A DNA stretch of 64,000 nt from Atriophallophorus winterbourni (Eukaryota; Platyhelminthes; Trematoda; Plagiorchiida; Microphallidae). Shown here one piece after another: positions 47,001-59,410 of the stretch. Under the pieces are notes generated by a model. That model ran no database searches and had not been told where the DNA came from. It worked only from the letters and a program-made list of their open reading frames with translations. Every line of letters starts with the position of its first letter. The stretch's first letter is position 1. The stretch is from positions 1-64,000 of the forward strand of contig JACCGJ010011166.1 of the NCBI GenBank assembly GCA_013407085.1, given 5' to 3'. The position numbers and the translations under genes are program-made.

Positions 47001-50000
47001 TCGCTTTGCACGTATTGTCACGTGAAGCGTCGCTGAGTCGAAAATTGTCGTGAGATTGCCATCATACACACACAGGAGTTTGTGTACAAATCGAGGGCAT
47101 GAAAGCACAACTGAGCATCCTTGTTGAACCTAGACTCGACCAAATCCTGTAGCTAAAGTTCTCATATTCACTTGTTGTGAACTGGTTTATTTTTGGAATT
47201 ATTCATAGATCAAGTAAATTTAGATTGTTCTGTAAACCGGTGTCAATAGTTCCAGTGCCAGATTGTGCTGTGCTATAATTGCGCTAAACTATATTTCTGA
47301 CCGTAAAACCAATTCACTTCTCACTTAAATCTCATATTAGTGTGAAAATAATTGTAATGCAGTTTTTACGTATTTCTTGATATTGAGACGGCTCATTTTC
47401 AGCCAAACGGGTTTGCGTGTTGGCACAACTCATCACTGGCTTGAAAATCTTTGTTGCTCTTTATTACGTTGCGTAGCTACATGAAATCGTTAAAAGACAA
47501 TGCTCTATTGAGTATCGCTAAATACAACTAACCCATGCTGATGATAAGAAAAGGAGCATTAGTGTGGTTCTAGTAACACACCACTTTTGACAATGGGCTC
47601 TTCACCACGCGTCCAATCAATACCAATACTCATGAAGCAGTCAAGAAGATGTAATTTGATTAAAGTTACTGATAGCGGAGTTCAAACAATTCAGTTGGTT
47701 TACAAAAGATGGCGCCTGGAATTGTTTGCGTAAAATCGGCCATCGATGCATACAATCTGGCTAGTTAGCCTGGAATCACGCATACCCTACGTGGTTTAAG
47801 CAAGAATTTTATTTTGTTATGCTAAGACGCACATATCTAGTCGCCAATTGCCCCTGAATTTACTGATCGTTTCCGTTTCGGCAACGCCTAGTTTTATCCC
47901 GAATTTTAGACGCTCCTGTCGACTAATCTCGATTTTCACCATTTTGTCGTATCGGAAAGCGAAACACGAGTATAGCTGAAATTAGGGAACACAGCCAAGG
48001 CCGAGCCGCATGGCTACATGCGATGAGCTTTCGCGACACACCACACGTTAATTGCGCTGATACGCGGCTGACGGACACACTTGACCGAGTGTTTTCCATT
48101 AACTAGTTCAACGGCTATATGGCCAATCACGGCGCACTGTGCCGTTTCGGTCACGTGCACTGCTATCGACCCATGGGACGGGTTCGTGCACACTGGATTT
48201 GTCTGCGGATGAAATGCGCATTAACCATCGCATCTATTCAACAAAAAGATGGTGAGCACCAAAGCTCGAGTAGTGCTGAAACTCAGTGTAAACGACATGA
48301 TTGAAAATTGAAATCAAATCTTATCCACCTAGTACTGCAGCTAGAGCGCCTCGTTAATGTGAAGAACACTTACAATCATGTGCATGGGAAGGATATAAGC
48401 AATTGATCATGTAGGTCCTACATCCTCATCGGTGTCAGATAGTGCAAGACTAGTAAGTACAGACTGAACAAAAGAAAGTATGATTTCTACTTGGAAAAAC
48501 ATCATTCACGATTCACCAAAAGTAATTAGTAGGAATCGTTTGTATATGTTGGAAACAAAATTGAATCCAGTGAGGTTTAAGCGCTAGAAGTCTACTGATT
48601 AGGTTTAATCTCTTTGGATTTGAGGCGATACAAAAGAAAATTATTCTAATTTCAAGAATAACATTTCGTTTCAGCTGTAGCAACACCAACTGTTTGGGTC
48701 ATGTAAGATCTGGATCCAATTACAAAGTAAATATAAATGTTGTTGCAAGTACCCTAGGTTCACTTTGTTTAACTCAAAACACTAAAGATAGCCTTTTTGT
48801 AATCACTTCATGACTAAGGTTAGTAGGAACGCTAACGTGAAAGTCATCGTCAAGGTTTTCGATGAATTCAAAATCGGCTGTGTATAACGTGTGATGGAAA
48901 ACCATTAAAATGGATAGTTCATATCGTGGTAAGTTATGAAGAACTAATTGAGAAATTATCGATTCAAGTAGCCGATTGTGCCTTTTTAAGTGGCGATAGT
49001 TGTATAACTTCATATAAACAGCTCATCTCTGGTATATTGTTGGATTATCCCAGAGTCGAGACGTACTCATTGAATGGTCTTGAGTTTGCGGATTGTCTTT
49101 GCAATCATCTCATTCTGTAGCGCATTCTGCATTTTAGCAACTCGTCTTATGTGCGTGAAATGCGGAGAGGTAACAACTTTGCTCAGCATGACAAGTCTTT
49201 GGTTTAATTTGGCGGTTGATTGCTGAAGGAAAATCATTGAACCTTGCGATAAACGGTGCGAGCTATGCTTCGAAATCAACTATTCGCTCACGAACTTCGT
49301 TTCTTTCCTGATACGTTTTGTCCATGCGGCCAAACCTTGCTCATCTAGTATACGATTAATACGATGCGGCGTTTGCATCGTTAATGGTGGTTACAAACAA
49401 TCCTTCTCACTTTTCACAACGCACATCCGATAAAATTTTCCCGATTAAATAGGTTGCCACAACGCTGTTTGACACAATTTAGTCAAACTAGCGTAATATG
49501 AAAAGCAAAAAATCACCAAGTACCCACTCACCTAAATCATTATGTAATGCTGGTGGGATACCATTTATTTGCTAATTGTTGTGATGTATCTGACAATTTG
49601 TTAATATGACCCGAACCAATACTCTAAACATGCTGAGCATAACTTGAATATAACATTGATTTGGGGAGAGAAAATTGTAAATCTGATACTTTTTGAATGC
49701 ATATATCACGTGATACAGTTAATGTAATTCTAGTCAATGGATCATTAATGCCATGATCTAACACGCGTATTCCGGCTGTAAATTTTGATAGCTCACATTT
49801 TAATCATAACGAAAGCTCTTCTGGAGGTTTCATCATCAATTAAAACATACGTTCAATCCGAGCTCCATAGCCTAAACACACACACAAGCAATGCAGCATT
49901 CGTCATTACAATAATCGATCGATTACATTGCTTGATTACTCTTCCCCGGGAATGTTTATGTCGCTACAACCCACGAGATGATTTTAATCGAATAATGCAG

Positions 50001-53000
50001 AAACGAGTTGCAATTGTACGGGAAATTCTTGCGTCTCGGTGACTAGTACCCTTTCTATGTAATCGTTAAAAGACGGAGCTGTCATTCAACGCAAATTCAT
50101 CTCTTATTACCACTGTCCCAGGAAGGAAAATGTGAATTCCAGTCAGCTGTTTGAAACGACGCACAGCAGCATTCCAACCGGTTTGGACGACAGGTGGACA
50201 GGCAGTGCTGGTTACTGCGGCGTTGCATCCATTTTATACTTTGGGTTGAACAAGGCAAACTGCGCAAAACATGGCAGTTGTTCCGGCTGATTTGACTGCT
50301 TGATTAGTGTCAACAGATGTTATCGGTGCTTCATGTGTACAATGTTCCAATGCAAGGTAATTCAAAAACATTTTGCCAAGACTTACTTTTCAGGTATGCA
50401 CTTCACCGCAGACATATGTTTATCACCTGATTCAGCTTATCTGAAAACGGCTTAGATTTTAAAATTTCTCTCCCGGCTTTATCAAATTTGATCATATCGA
50501 TATCTGATGCGCTATTGAACGTGTCTGTTCGATGACTGCCGCAGTTTAGGATTCTATTTACTTCATAGCAATATTAAGCATGATTTGAATGCGTGCTAAA
50601 CATGTTTCGTTCGGGGATCGAAAAAGCTAGCCAATTGCTGAAATTGCAATTAGCGATGTATGACTATGGAATGCAATTAGATCATGTTCTTGTAATAAAA
50701 AACATGAAGAGTGATCGATACTTCGCCAAACATTAAAACCCACCTCCATTATGGTAAGTGATTGACCTTCACTTAGAGAGCAATTAATCAACGCATCGGC
50801 GGAAAGCATGATCGCGTGGAGACGAGGTTTTTCAATGGAATTTATATGATGGACATTTCCGCTTGAGCTAAAAACACAACGACAAGTGCGATGAGTGGAT
50901 CAATATTTTCCACGGATAAAAAAACTATTCAAAAATAGGATTATATAAGTGTGTCTTGATTTTGAGATTGTGTAAAAATACTATAATATCGAAGGGAAAA
51001 ATTTGTTAGGATCATTTACATACAAGTAGTTAGCAAACACCATGAAAGTGAAGAAATCTTTGAGTGGCAGAAAACCGTCTGGAAAATCATCTGTCCAGAT
51101 ACGTGATTTCAAGACAGAGAAAAAGTTGCCGCTGCGTGTGTTAATGAGATTAGTTGGGAGATTAGATCTAAACGATTTCACACACGACTGCTGTGTTTAT
51201 TGTCATCAAGTGGAGACAGTAGGATCAGCTCCCGTGAGCCTAGAAACAGCAGTTAAGTGGTAAACAAAGTTAGACTTGCATTCCACTGTTAAATAGGGTT
51301 CGTACGACGAACCACGATGTTCAAATACAGAATAACAAAGTGATTCATGGTCAAGCGCGCAACACATCTAGAAACAACCAAATTATAGTGTTGCTTACAT
51401 CGCACTTACACACCACAACCGGTCATCAGGTGCGGACAATGAGATTCGGTTCAGTGAGACTTGAAACTGCTTTAAAGTGATAAACGAAGTGGCATTGACG
51501 TATAACTTAGATTACTATTCTATCACCGGTTGAATACTCGCTGAAACGAATCATAGCGTTTATACCTAATGACTGCAAACAGCCAGAATGCGATTGTGCA
51601 GTGCAAGTGCTTGGGATGTGTGCACCACAATACTCCGATCATTTTAAGCATCCTAAGCGCTTGACAGGGAATCACTCTGTGATTCTTTATTTTGGAATCA
51701 TGTGATTCAATTGTGACGTTTTAACCAACGACCGTTTTCGTTACAATTCTGTCACCTCTGCAAAGATCGATGGAAAATGTTACGAACATACAAGACGTAA
51801 AACATCGATTCTGGAATGAATGAAAGAAATGTGTTATAAGCTTGTTCCCGTTTGAATGTTCGTAGAGTTTGAACAGGTTCATGAACAGAAATGACATATC
51901 GCGTAACCACTACGTCAATGCAGTATCATAAACTTAAGTGTTCAGTGTTAGCATGCTAGTAAGAAACCGCCTGAACTTCAAGACAGATTTTACATAACGT
52001 TATCATGAACAAGCAGCTTCACAAATTGAGTTTGTGCTAAGTATTGGACAAGATATGCATGTGAGCATAAGCGGAATACAGCAGAGCAGTTGCTTTGAAT
52101 TTATCTGACCTGATCGATAATGTATGCGAGAAATCACTCGTGTCATTCGGCTGACCGAAACACATAACTCGTTAATGGCATTGCTATGACGGTCCACGGA
52201 AGGTACAAATTTGTTAAAGAATTCATCGCTATCATAAACCAAGCATTCACGTGACTTTATGTAACCAAGTGGAAGATGCGTAAAGCGTAACAAGGGTGAA
52301 ATTCATATTAAAAGTCAACCTGGAATTCAATTGACAACACAAAATTAGCATTGAACAATAATACAATACTTTCGTAGCACAAAGAATTTTGACAAGTTTC
52401 ATACACATGCAGAAGATTACATCGTTTTCCCAAATAGCGTGGACTCGGCATTTCGTTGCGTGAGCTCAAATACGCGTTTCATCAGTGACTGCATGAGCGA
52501 GATGAATACCGTTAAGAATCGTGATAAGGTTCACTTGGTGCAACAAGTAATCAATCAAATCGTTCCCGAGGACAACAGCCCGGGGCCAGCTCTTGTTGAT
52601 GTTTCTGCTGGACGTCTTCGGCTGGAGTCGTCCAAAACACTAAACTTTTAAGCAGATTACCTTTGACTCCTGCGCAGAGCACTTTGCTCGTAGACAGCTA
52701 CGCTTTGGGAGAACACGCTAGGCTTGAAGGAACACATCCATTGACATAGTGACAGTCGTATCTTGAATACAACCTGGATAGGCACGGCAACGAATCAAGG
52801 AGTGTTTTAAAAAGCTGGTCTACGGAGCATGTTCGCCCCAATACTACAGTGCTGTCTGTCTCATGGCTAGCAATGAGAAACGGTTTTATTCCGAATGCGT
52901 GTATTCCGGATGTTTAAATCAATCGTTTGATTGAAAAGGAACTAGGTGTATAAAGTTTTAACTTTTGGGACGTGATTATAATGGAATCATGTGGAACGTT

Positions 53001-54782
53001 ATCGTTTGATTATAAAGTCTTGCACATATCTTCTATCATTCTTACTGCTCCTCCGTCGGTTTGAACTGAATTTTTGACGTATGTGGAGTCATTTCTAACA
53101 GATGTCTGTAGCACTGATTTCCATCCACGCAAAGCTTCGGGTTTCACACTTCAGTATCCGATAAGATGTCCACATTCTCGTCACACGAGACCAATTTTTC
53201 AAAATATTTTGGAGAAGCATTCATCCAAAAGGTATTCTTTCTATTTTATTTACTGGCACAGAAATGTACCTTTCACCGGAGACAGTCACATAACCCAATA
53301 CACACACAAGTATTTGAATAGTCGATTGAAATTCGCTCAAACCTAGATGCATCGAATCTATCTGATTGGAGGAAACGTATGAGACAAAATTTTAAATCGC
53401 ATTCCTATGTAAGACTGCCCATCATGTCATTATCGCATATCGAATAAACGCATCTGACAGCAGGGATGGCGACCACAAAAATAAATCTCAGTCAGGCAAT
53501 CAACATTTTACCCGACGTATATTTGAAGTGGTCAAATTTCACGAGGATGCGATTCGCTTTCTGTTTGATGCAGTTTGTACTCACGAAACGGAGACAACGG
53601 AATTTATTTCAATGCACCTTGAATAATTCGGATGTTGAGGAAAGCCGACGCAATTTCACGATATTCGGGTTTTGAACATAAACTTGCAGTGTCACTAACG
53701 CTAATCTATGATGGACAGCGCTTGAACTTAGTTAATAGTATCGCTGAAAATTCGTGTACTCCAATAAAGCCATTTTTCTTTTTCTTCTTAATAAAAATCA
53801 ACGCAATGCGTTACAGAAAACTCCAAGCTAGGGGAAAATGAGTTTTGAACAAAATGTTGAACAAAGCGATCACTAAGGGAAATTATTGAGCCCGCATAGC
53901 GGTGTGATTGTACTGCCCTCCACTGAATCGATACAATCAATATATCGACATCGATATGTATGTATATTTATCACCTACGAACAATATTTTGGTATTATTA
54001 TTGTTATTTTATTATACGGATATGGATAGAAATAGTTGTTTTATAATGACATTCGCTTACCTTCTAACTGCGTTCAGGAAGAGTTCGATTTCCAAAGTAT
54101 TTTCTTCCTGTTGGTTAAATGAAATGGATCACAGCGCATTAAATGACTTTGTCGAACAGCAAGCAGTTCGCCTACTAATCAAAGTAACTGTTATTGATAG
54201 CTTGATCGATCATTTACATGATTTGTTTCGTGAAAAGTGTTCCACTCGGCTCTCAGTTATCAAATACACTCAAGATTGATCAGAAATATCAACAACGAAG
54301 AATTACTACAGAAAATGCATATATGGAAGAGTGGCTTGGGTATGAACATTTTGCCCGAACATTTACGTTACGATTCAAAAATTATAGGCATAAACAGCGA
54401 GTGATCGAAATGATTTTTGATAATGGTAAGAAATCTGACACTTCGGTTACGATATGTATTGAGTTTCATGGAGATAAATATGAAAGTAATAAGTTAGAAT
54501 TGATTAGATTCAAGAAATCGCTTTTGATTCAGGAGCTCAAGTTTGGGTAACTTTAGTGTGACTCAACGAGCAAACATGCATCAGTCAATTCTCATCTGTT
54601 TGCTCTGTTTTCGTTTCATTCTACATAAATTATTGAATCTTATTTGATCATAAATTAATTAAATCACTCACTCAAACTTACGCCCACTGAATAGACTGCT
54701 GCTCACTCTGAACCAGTATGTGGTAGCTTTGAAAGAGATTGCTCAATTTTCTGCAAGCTTCTAAAACTTTGACCTCAATCTC
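44054..54782 (-). CDS. GT4-type glycosyltransferase resembling GLT1D1, 3' exons (partial gene)
   Basis: Exons read on the minus strand: 54782-54682 (probable), 50867-50744, 45618-45520 and 44263-44054 with stop TAG. Each has AG before and GT after. Phases agree: GC plus C across the first pair, phase 0 after. The joined protein reads through HHINSIEKPRLHAIMLSADA, LINCSLSEGQSLTIME, AMHLGTPVIARSNCGNCDLI, HEVNGLVFNTTE and ELKSCLTKVVVDQD. The E-x7-E in SEGQSLTIME, the EAM-LG-PVIARS-GN block and the H-NGL-F block are the nucleotide-sugar-binding signature of GT-B family 4 enzymes. Order and spacing fit GLT1D1, whose substrate is poorly known. The 69-residue last exon is the usual helical tail. Exons for the N-terminal Rossmann half were not found and should lie above 54,782, possibly beyond the window. 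The gene is convergent with the SET gene. Identification is firm for the last three exons, weaker for 54,682-54,782. Confidence 0.75.
44290..44450 (+). repeat. Dispersed repeat, copy 1
   Basis: About 150 bp similar to 51,278-51,425: CACTGTTGAATAGG, TTCATGCAACGA, ATTCATGGTCAAG and a CTCACTCCCCTTGCACTTAC block. It lies in the last intron of the minus-strand gene. The class of element is unknown. Confidence 0.55.
45619..50743. other. Large intron of the minus-strand gene, unassigned content
   Basis: No exon of the glycosyltransferase was found here. Short frames are seen: minus 49,279-49,067 (QSTAKLNQRLVMLSKVV, helical), minus 49,013-48,774, and plus about 49,792-50,042. They look protein-like but match nothing recognised. 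A nested gene, missed exons or old insertions are all possible. No LINE or SINE was seen. Confidence 0.3.
49792..50042 (+). other. Coding-like block, unassigned
   Basis: An 83-codon plus-strand stretch after an AG (TTTTGATAG), ending at a TGA. It reads KALLEVSSSIKTYVQSELHS, then LHCLITLPRECLCRYNPRDD and IMQKRVAIVREIL. The pattern of hydrophobic and charged residues suggests a helical protein end. It lies inside an intron of the opposite-strand gene. It has no ATG, and no partner exon was identified. Could be chance. Confidence 0.2.
51278..51430 (+). repeat. Dispersed repeat, copy 2, with partial local duplication
   Basis: Similar to 44,290-44,450 (CACTGTTAAATAGGGTTCGT, GATTCATGGTCAAG, GCACTTACACACCACAACCG). 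Flanking segments 51,235-51,275 and 51,455-51,500 also resemble each other (GAGCCTAGAAACAGCAGTTA versus GAGACTTGAAACTGCTTTAA). This suggests an old tandem unit of roughly 220 bp. Confidence 0.5.
52439..54550. other. Series of short unassigned frames
   Basis: Plus-strand frames at 52,439-52,651, 53,466-53,675, 53,908-54,279 and 54,218-54,550 follow one another without forming a recognisable protein. A minus-strand frame at 52,293-52,003 is also protein-like and could be a missed exon of the minus-strand gene, but no phase-compatible junction could be shown. Confidence 0.2.
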
Positions 54783-55084
54783 CTAAAAAGACAACGACGA
54801 AATTTTACAGGGACAACAGTGCTAGTCAAATCATCTCCTAACTGTTTCTTCCTTATTCTTCACACCCATTGACAAAGTTATCATTGGAATTATTCCTTAA
54901 CAGCAATATCACCATCGCCGAAAGTCGGGGGTTCTTCCAACTGCACAGAATTGATCATAAATGATGCATTACATACACGATGAGCACCAGTTTAACTTTT
55001 GACTTACATACTTGAATGATGATTACGTTTTGAAGAATATTCCGTAAAATCTGTTTCCATCAACTCGCATGATCCAAGGTGTAT

Positions 55085-55450
55085 GTTGGTGTTGTTGGGC
55101 TCCTTAGTTCGATGCCGGCCATGGATGTACATCAAACGCGTATGATGTTTTTACGCTCCACAGATTATTGAATGACTGAACAGTCTGATTCGGAAGTGAC
55201 AATCAGTCCCGCAGCGTTCATAGCGATAGGCAGAACTCGGTCGATTGGCGTCAGTTGCACACTGGCAACGTGACCTACGCTGTATCTGTTCCTCCCCAGC
55301 TTGCAGACGACGCTTTACACCGTTTCTTCAAAGTAAGTGGTCAAGAACAAGTTTTTCACAACTCGTTGGGTCAATGCCGAGAACATTCGTATCTCTGTTG
55401 CAAACTTCTTTGTATTTCAAGTGAGGCGCTGCCCGAAATGTAGAGTAGAT
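55085..55450 (-). mobile_element. RTE-like LINE 3' fragment
   Basis: The minus strand reads KEVCNRDTNVLGIDP, VKRRLQAGEEQIQ and ERCGTDCHFRIRLFSHS, equivalent to the C-terminus at 34,431-34,690. The end is conserved down to the GGCCATGGATGTACATC block shared with 34,390-34,410. It is frame-broken. Confidence 0.75.
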
Positions 55451-56405
55451 CTTTCGAAATATTTGAGTTGCATCAAATTTGCTTCCCAAATAAAATTTAA
55501 CTACGGCAACAAACTATGTATCCGGCACCAAGGTGAATCTAATTTTTTACTGTTCCGCACCCAAACAAAAATAGCAGCTGCTAATAACCTCACACCGGGC
55601 GAAATGTTCGGCAAAAAATCATTTAAAATTCGGACAAAAATTTAAAACTATAGATTTTTAAACCCAAGTCCAAGACTTGGTACGCGCCATTCTGTCAACG
55701 CGCGTCGATCGATCGATAAAAACAACCTTGTGAACTAGTTTTAGGACAAGATTAATTTTAACCAGCAATGTCCGTAATTCATGCTGTTTAAGAATATGAA
55801 TAAAAATTTCACGGGCACTGGTCTTTCGCTGTTTTCGAAGTAAGTGTTCACAAGCAATTGATTTGTGCATGAACATGGTGCGCAATAAAAGATTGATTTT
55901 GCAGTGACGATTTGGTACAGTTCATCAATCATCTAGATTGCCAAACATCCTCTTAACGCCCGCGTAATTGATGGGCTATTTTCTTAAAACTGGTTGATTG
56001 AGAAATTTCCAAGGTTGCATGGTTGTCATGGCTATACCGTTTATGGGGATAATCTCACAATTTCAAACTACTCCGATGGCATGCATCTCATATAGCCTGT
56101 GACCACAGAGTCCAGTCCATTACCTACATTCGTAGTCCTGCGTGACCCGGTGGAGGTGGCTAACTGGCGCCTGAAAACCATTTTGCTTCGAGCAGGTCGA
56201 GTTTGCAAGTTCATGAAGGCGGTCCAACTGGGAAAAGAAAAACACTAATGCCACGGATGCAACAAATACATGTTGAAAGCTATGGCTCGAGTGGCGTGAA
56301 GCTGATCGCCTCTGACTGTTTTAGACGGCTACCACCCGCCTCAAACTTAAAACACCTTCAATTAAGTCACTCTCTGGTAATCAGATTGTTGGCTAAGTTC
56401 AGCAG
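55451..56405. other. Intergenic or intronic, nothing recognised
   Basis: Short frames on both strands (for example minus 55,885-55,658) carry no known motif. Confidence 0.3.
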
Positions 56406-57170
56406 ATAGGAAGAAAGGTCGAGAACTTCTCTTCTCTTTACTCTAAGGATAGAACATTTTTACCACATGCACTTAAAGATGTTGATCGTTTGCCAACGAT
56501 TAAACACCTAGATAATCCTTCTACTCTTGAAGATCTCATTAGAGTTATTGACCGTTTAGAGAATGGAAAGGCTCCTTGGTAATGACAGAATTTCACCTGA
56601 GTTCATCTCAGGCTGTAGGACTGCTTCAATACAGCCACTTTACCGTTTGATACTTCAGTGCTGGCTGGAGGAGTGTGTTACTCAAGAGATGAGAGCCACC
56701 CAGATCATCAAGTTATTTAAGAATTAGAGTCGTCAAGACGACTGCAACAATTAATGAGGAATCTCTTTTCTAAATGTTGTAGGTAAATTGCTGGCTGAGG
56801 TTTTACAGATTCGGCAACAGGAATTAGCTAATAGAGTTTACTTATGAGATAAATAAGGCTTCATCGGGAAAGATCAAACGAAAATTCGATCTTTGAATGA
56901 AAAGTTTCTAGAAAAGTTTAAAGAATAACGTATGCAAATATACGCTGTTTTTATTAATTTAACGAGCGCAATCAGCCATTTCTTTCAAAAATGCTTCGTA
57001 AGACCACTTTTTAGATGCTTCTGGAGAAGCCGCCTTTTTATTTGCACCAGTCTTTCTAGAACTGTCGCTGACAATCCTCGGTGAGATGCTTAGACCAAAC
57101 CGTTTTGAAGGTGCATAAACCACTGGCCTTCGGCGCATACCCAACCATAGCGACGATAACTATTGGCGCA
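56406..57170 (+). mobile_element. Non-LTR retrotransposon RT fragment
   Basis: In broken plus-strand frames: LEDLIRVIDRLENGKAP, NDRISPEFISG, LILQCWLEE, NNYRGISLLNVVGKLLAEVL, then YAVFINLTSAISHF near 56,940-56,990. These correspond to the GKAPG-DGI-PE, NYRGISLL and FIDLTKAFD blocks of LINE RTs. Stops and frameshifts are frequent. Clade not assigned. Confidence 0.7.
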
Positions 57171-57404
57171 CATTCAAGTATAATACGCGGCTCGACAATC
57201 TCACGCTTCCGAACTTTCTAGCCAGGTCTATAATCATCTCTAACGATATGCGTCATCCCAGCCTTGTAACGCAAGAGAGCAGTCAGGTTGGGAGGCAGGA
57301 AGCGCCTATCTTTTCGAAATACTCCGCACTTTCCACGTATACGTCGGCTCTGCTTTATAGGGGTAAAACCCAATGATCCATCCCGGGGTGCTGAAAATTC
57401 TCGA

Positions 57405-57800
57405 TGTGACATGTTGCGTGAAAACGTTGAAATCAAGAAGTCGACCATTGAACAAACCGCATTTGCGACACAAATACGCTTGCGAAAGAGATAAGAAAGC
57501 TTTTGATAATGACCTCACAATCCGCGAAGAACTTGCTATTGACCACTAACTATGGGAGCACTGAGTGAAACGTCGTCTGCAGTATGGCGAAGAGCAGATA
57601 CAGCACTTGACTGCAAAGCATTGATCACTCCGTCAGCATGCAACTGATATCGTTTGACTTGGTAATAACTATCGCCGTGAGTGCGGCGGAGGAGATTGTT
57701 CTTCACGACTCGGACTGTTTAATTATTCCAAAAGCTGTGCTAAATAAAAACAACATGCGCTTTTGATGTATATCAATGGTAGACGTTGACCGATTGACAC
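57405..57800 (+). mobile_element. RTE-like LINE 3' fragment, plus strand
   Basis: Reads [47 protein letters not shown] and a terminal CGGGDCSSRLGLFNYSKSC finger, with in-frame stops. Same C-terminal module as at 34,431-34,690 and 55,085-55,450, here on the other strand. Confidence 0.75.
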
Positions 57801-59184
57801 CAAAAACGTGTAGCGTTGATAGCTACTTCAACGTAGGTCGATATGGGTCGTCAAGTTGTATCTGTACTAAATGAAGAAGGGTGTTTCATACGATCGAATT
57901 GACTTTCTATCTAACATCATAAAGCCAGGGAACTATTTTCCTACCATACATTGTATATGTACATGTACTTCACAATATGAATACCAGGCTCAGTATGGAG
58001 AAGTTATATGCAAGACTCGCATCTCATTTAATTAGAATATTTCAGTAAAATCTCACACGGAATTGCCAATTTTGATATAATTACATTTTCATATGCGTAT
58101 TTTGAGTGTAGTTTTCAGTCGTGAGCAATAAACAGAGGCGAGAGAGAGCAAAATCGCTGGCTGTTGAAATAATCACGCTTCGACCGGTAGGGTGAAAGGT
58201 GACATGGAGATAATCTCGCTGTCCTGATCAGTGAATCCTGTTTTGACGACCGCGTACCGATGAAGCGTCACGTAGTTAGAGTGAACTGGATACACGACCC
58301 GATAGGTTTAAATTTTTTGTGTGAATCCGAGAGTTGGGTCGCAGCATAAACAAAATTTCGTTCCAAATGTTTAAAAAGCTGTACATCGTAAACAGAAAGT
58401 TAGTAAGCAATCCATCACACGGTGAATTACACCAATGACACTGGTTATAATTAAAAACCGCTAGTGAGGCGGTGGTCAAAGCTGCTCTTTACAGCTTCTA
58501 GAACTCCTTAATCGCCGAGCCTCTGGACAAAAGCTGTCAAATAGATTCCCGTTTTTAAACTATCATGTGAAAGCAATAGGGAACCAGCATGTGAGCGTAA
58601 ATATTCTCCAAACTCTGCCAATATAACGTGTGCTGTTAAAGTCAAAATGATTTATGCGTGCACCGATTAGAAAAAAAAGCAATCATAAGTATTGCTGAAA
58701 GAATGCGCATTTACAGACAACTTGTCTATCAATTGTATCACACTGGTTAGCTATCCTTTGTCCTTATCGGCAGTAATTCTCAACCAACACGGTATCAGGG
58801 ACTAGCCTGTAGGTCATGAATTAAAACGGTTGATATAAATTTATATTGCCCAAAAGACGCAAGTTCATATGTTCATTCAGACGAGGTAGTTGGTTATAAC
58901 TTTGCTGAACTATGTGAGCGAAAACCTATTCAAAATTCATCAAATCTGAGTACGTTTCACTGTGATCGAACATAACTGCGAAGTTGATTGAGAAATTTGT
59001 TTGACAAACGGGTCGATTAGACTATTTAACTCGAAGGCTGCAATTTAGGTCTAACAAATGAATGAGGCTGCTGCTTTCGGTCACATTCGGTCGTTGTTGA
59101 TCACGGTTGTATATAGCAAACGTATCACTATTTCGTGCCATACAGTGCTTCAATCACTAAACAAGCTCATTCTGGCGGAACATT
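57801..59184. other. AT-rich, nothing recognised
   Basis: About 1.4 kb with no supportable gene, RNA or repeat. Confidence 0.35.
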
Positions 59185-59410
59185 ACTCCCAAGCGTTCAC
59201 AGCGGCAGGTACCATCTTGCCGACCGGCAGTACTTGTATAGTGTCGGTGTGGTTTCCATTCAAGAGCTGTCAGCAGTATCCGTTTTTCTTCAGTCTGCAT
59301 GGGACAATTTACACAGTACTTCCGAAGTAAGCGGTCAAGAGTAAGTCATTTCAACTCGCGAGGTCAATGACAAATGCTTCTAAATCTCTTTTATAAACGA
59401 TCTTGTATCC
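59185..59410 (-). mobile_element. RTE-like LINE 3' fragment, strongly decayed
   Basis: Parallels 55,240-55,400 and 34,540-34,690 at the DNA level: an AGCGGTCAAGAG block, AACTCGCGAGGTCAATG, and a TTTACACAGT block. No frame survives. Confidence 0.6.

Noticed and set aside
53460..54550. Chain of plus-strand frames considered as a gene.
   Set aside because: The frames overlap inconsistently, no compatible splice chain was found, and nothing resembles a known protein.
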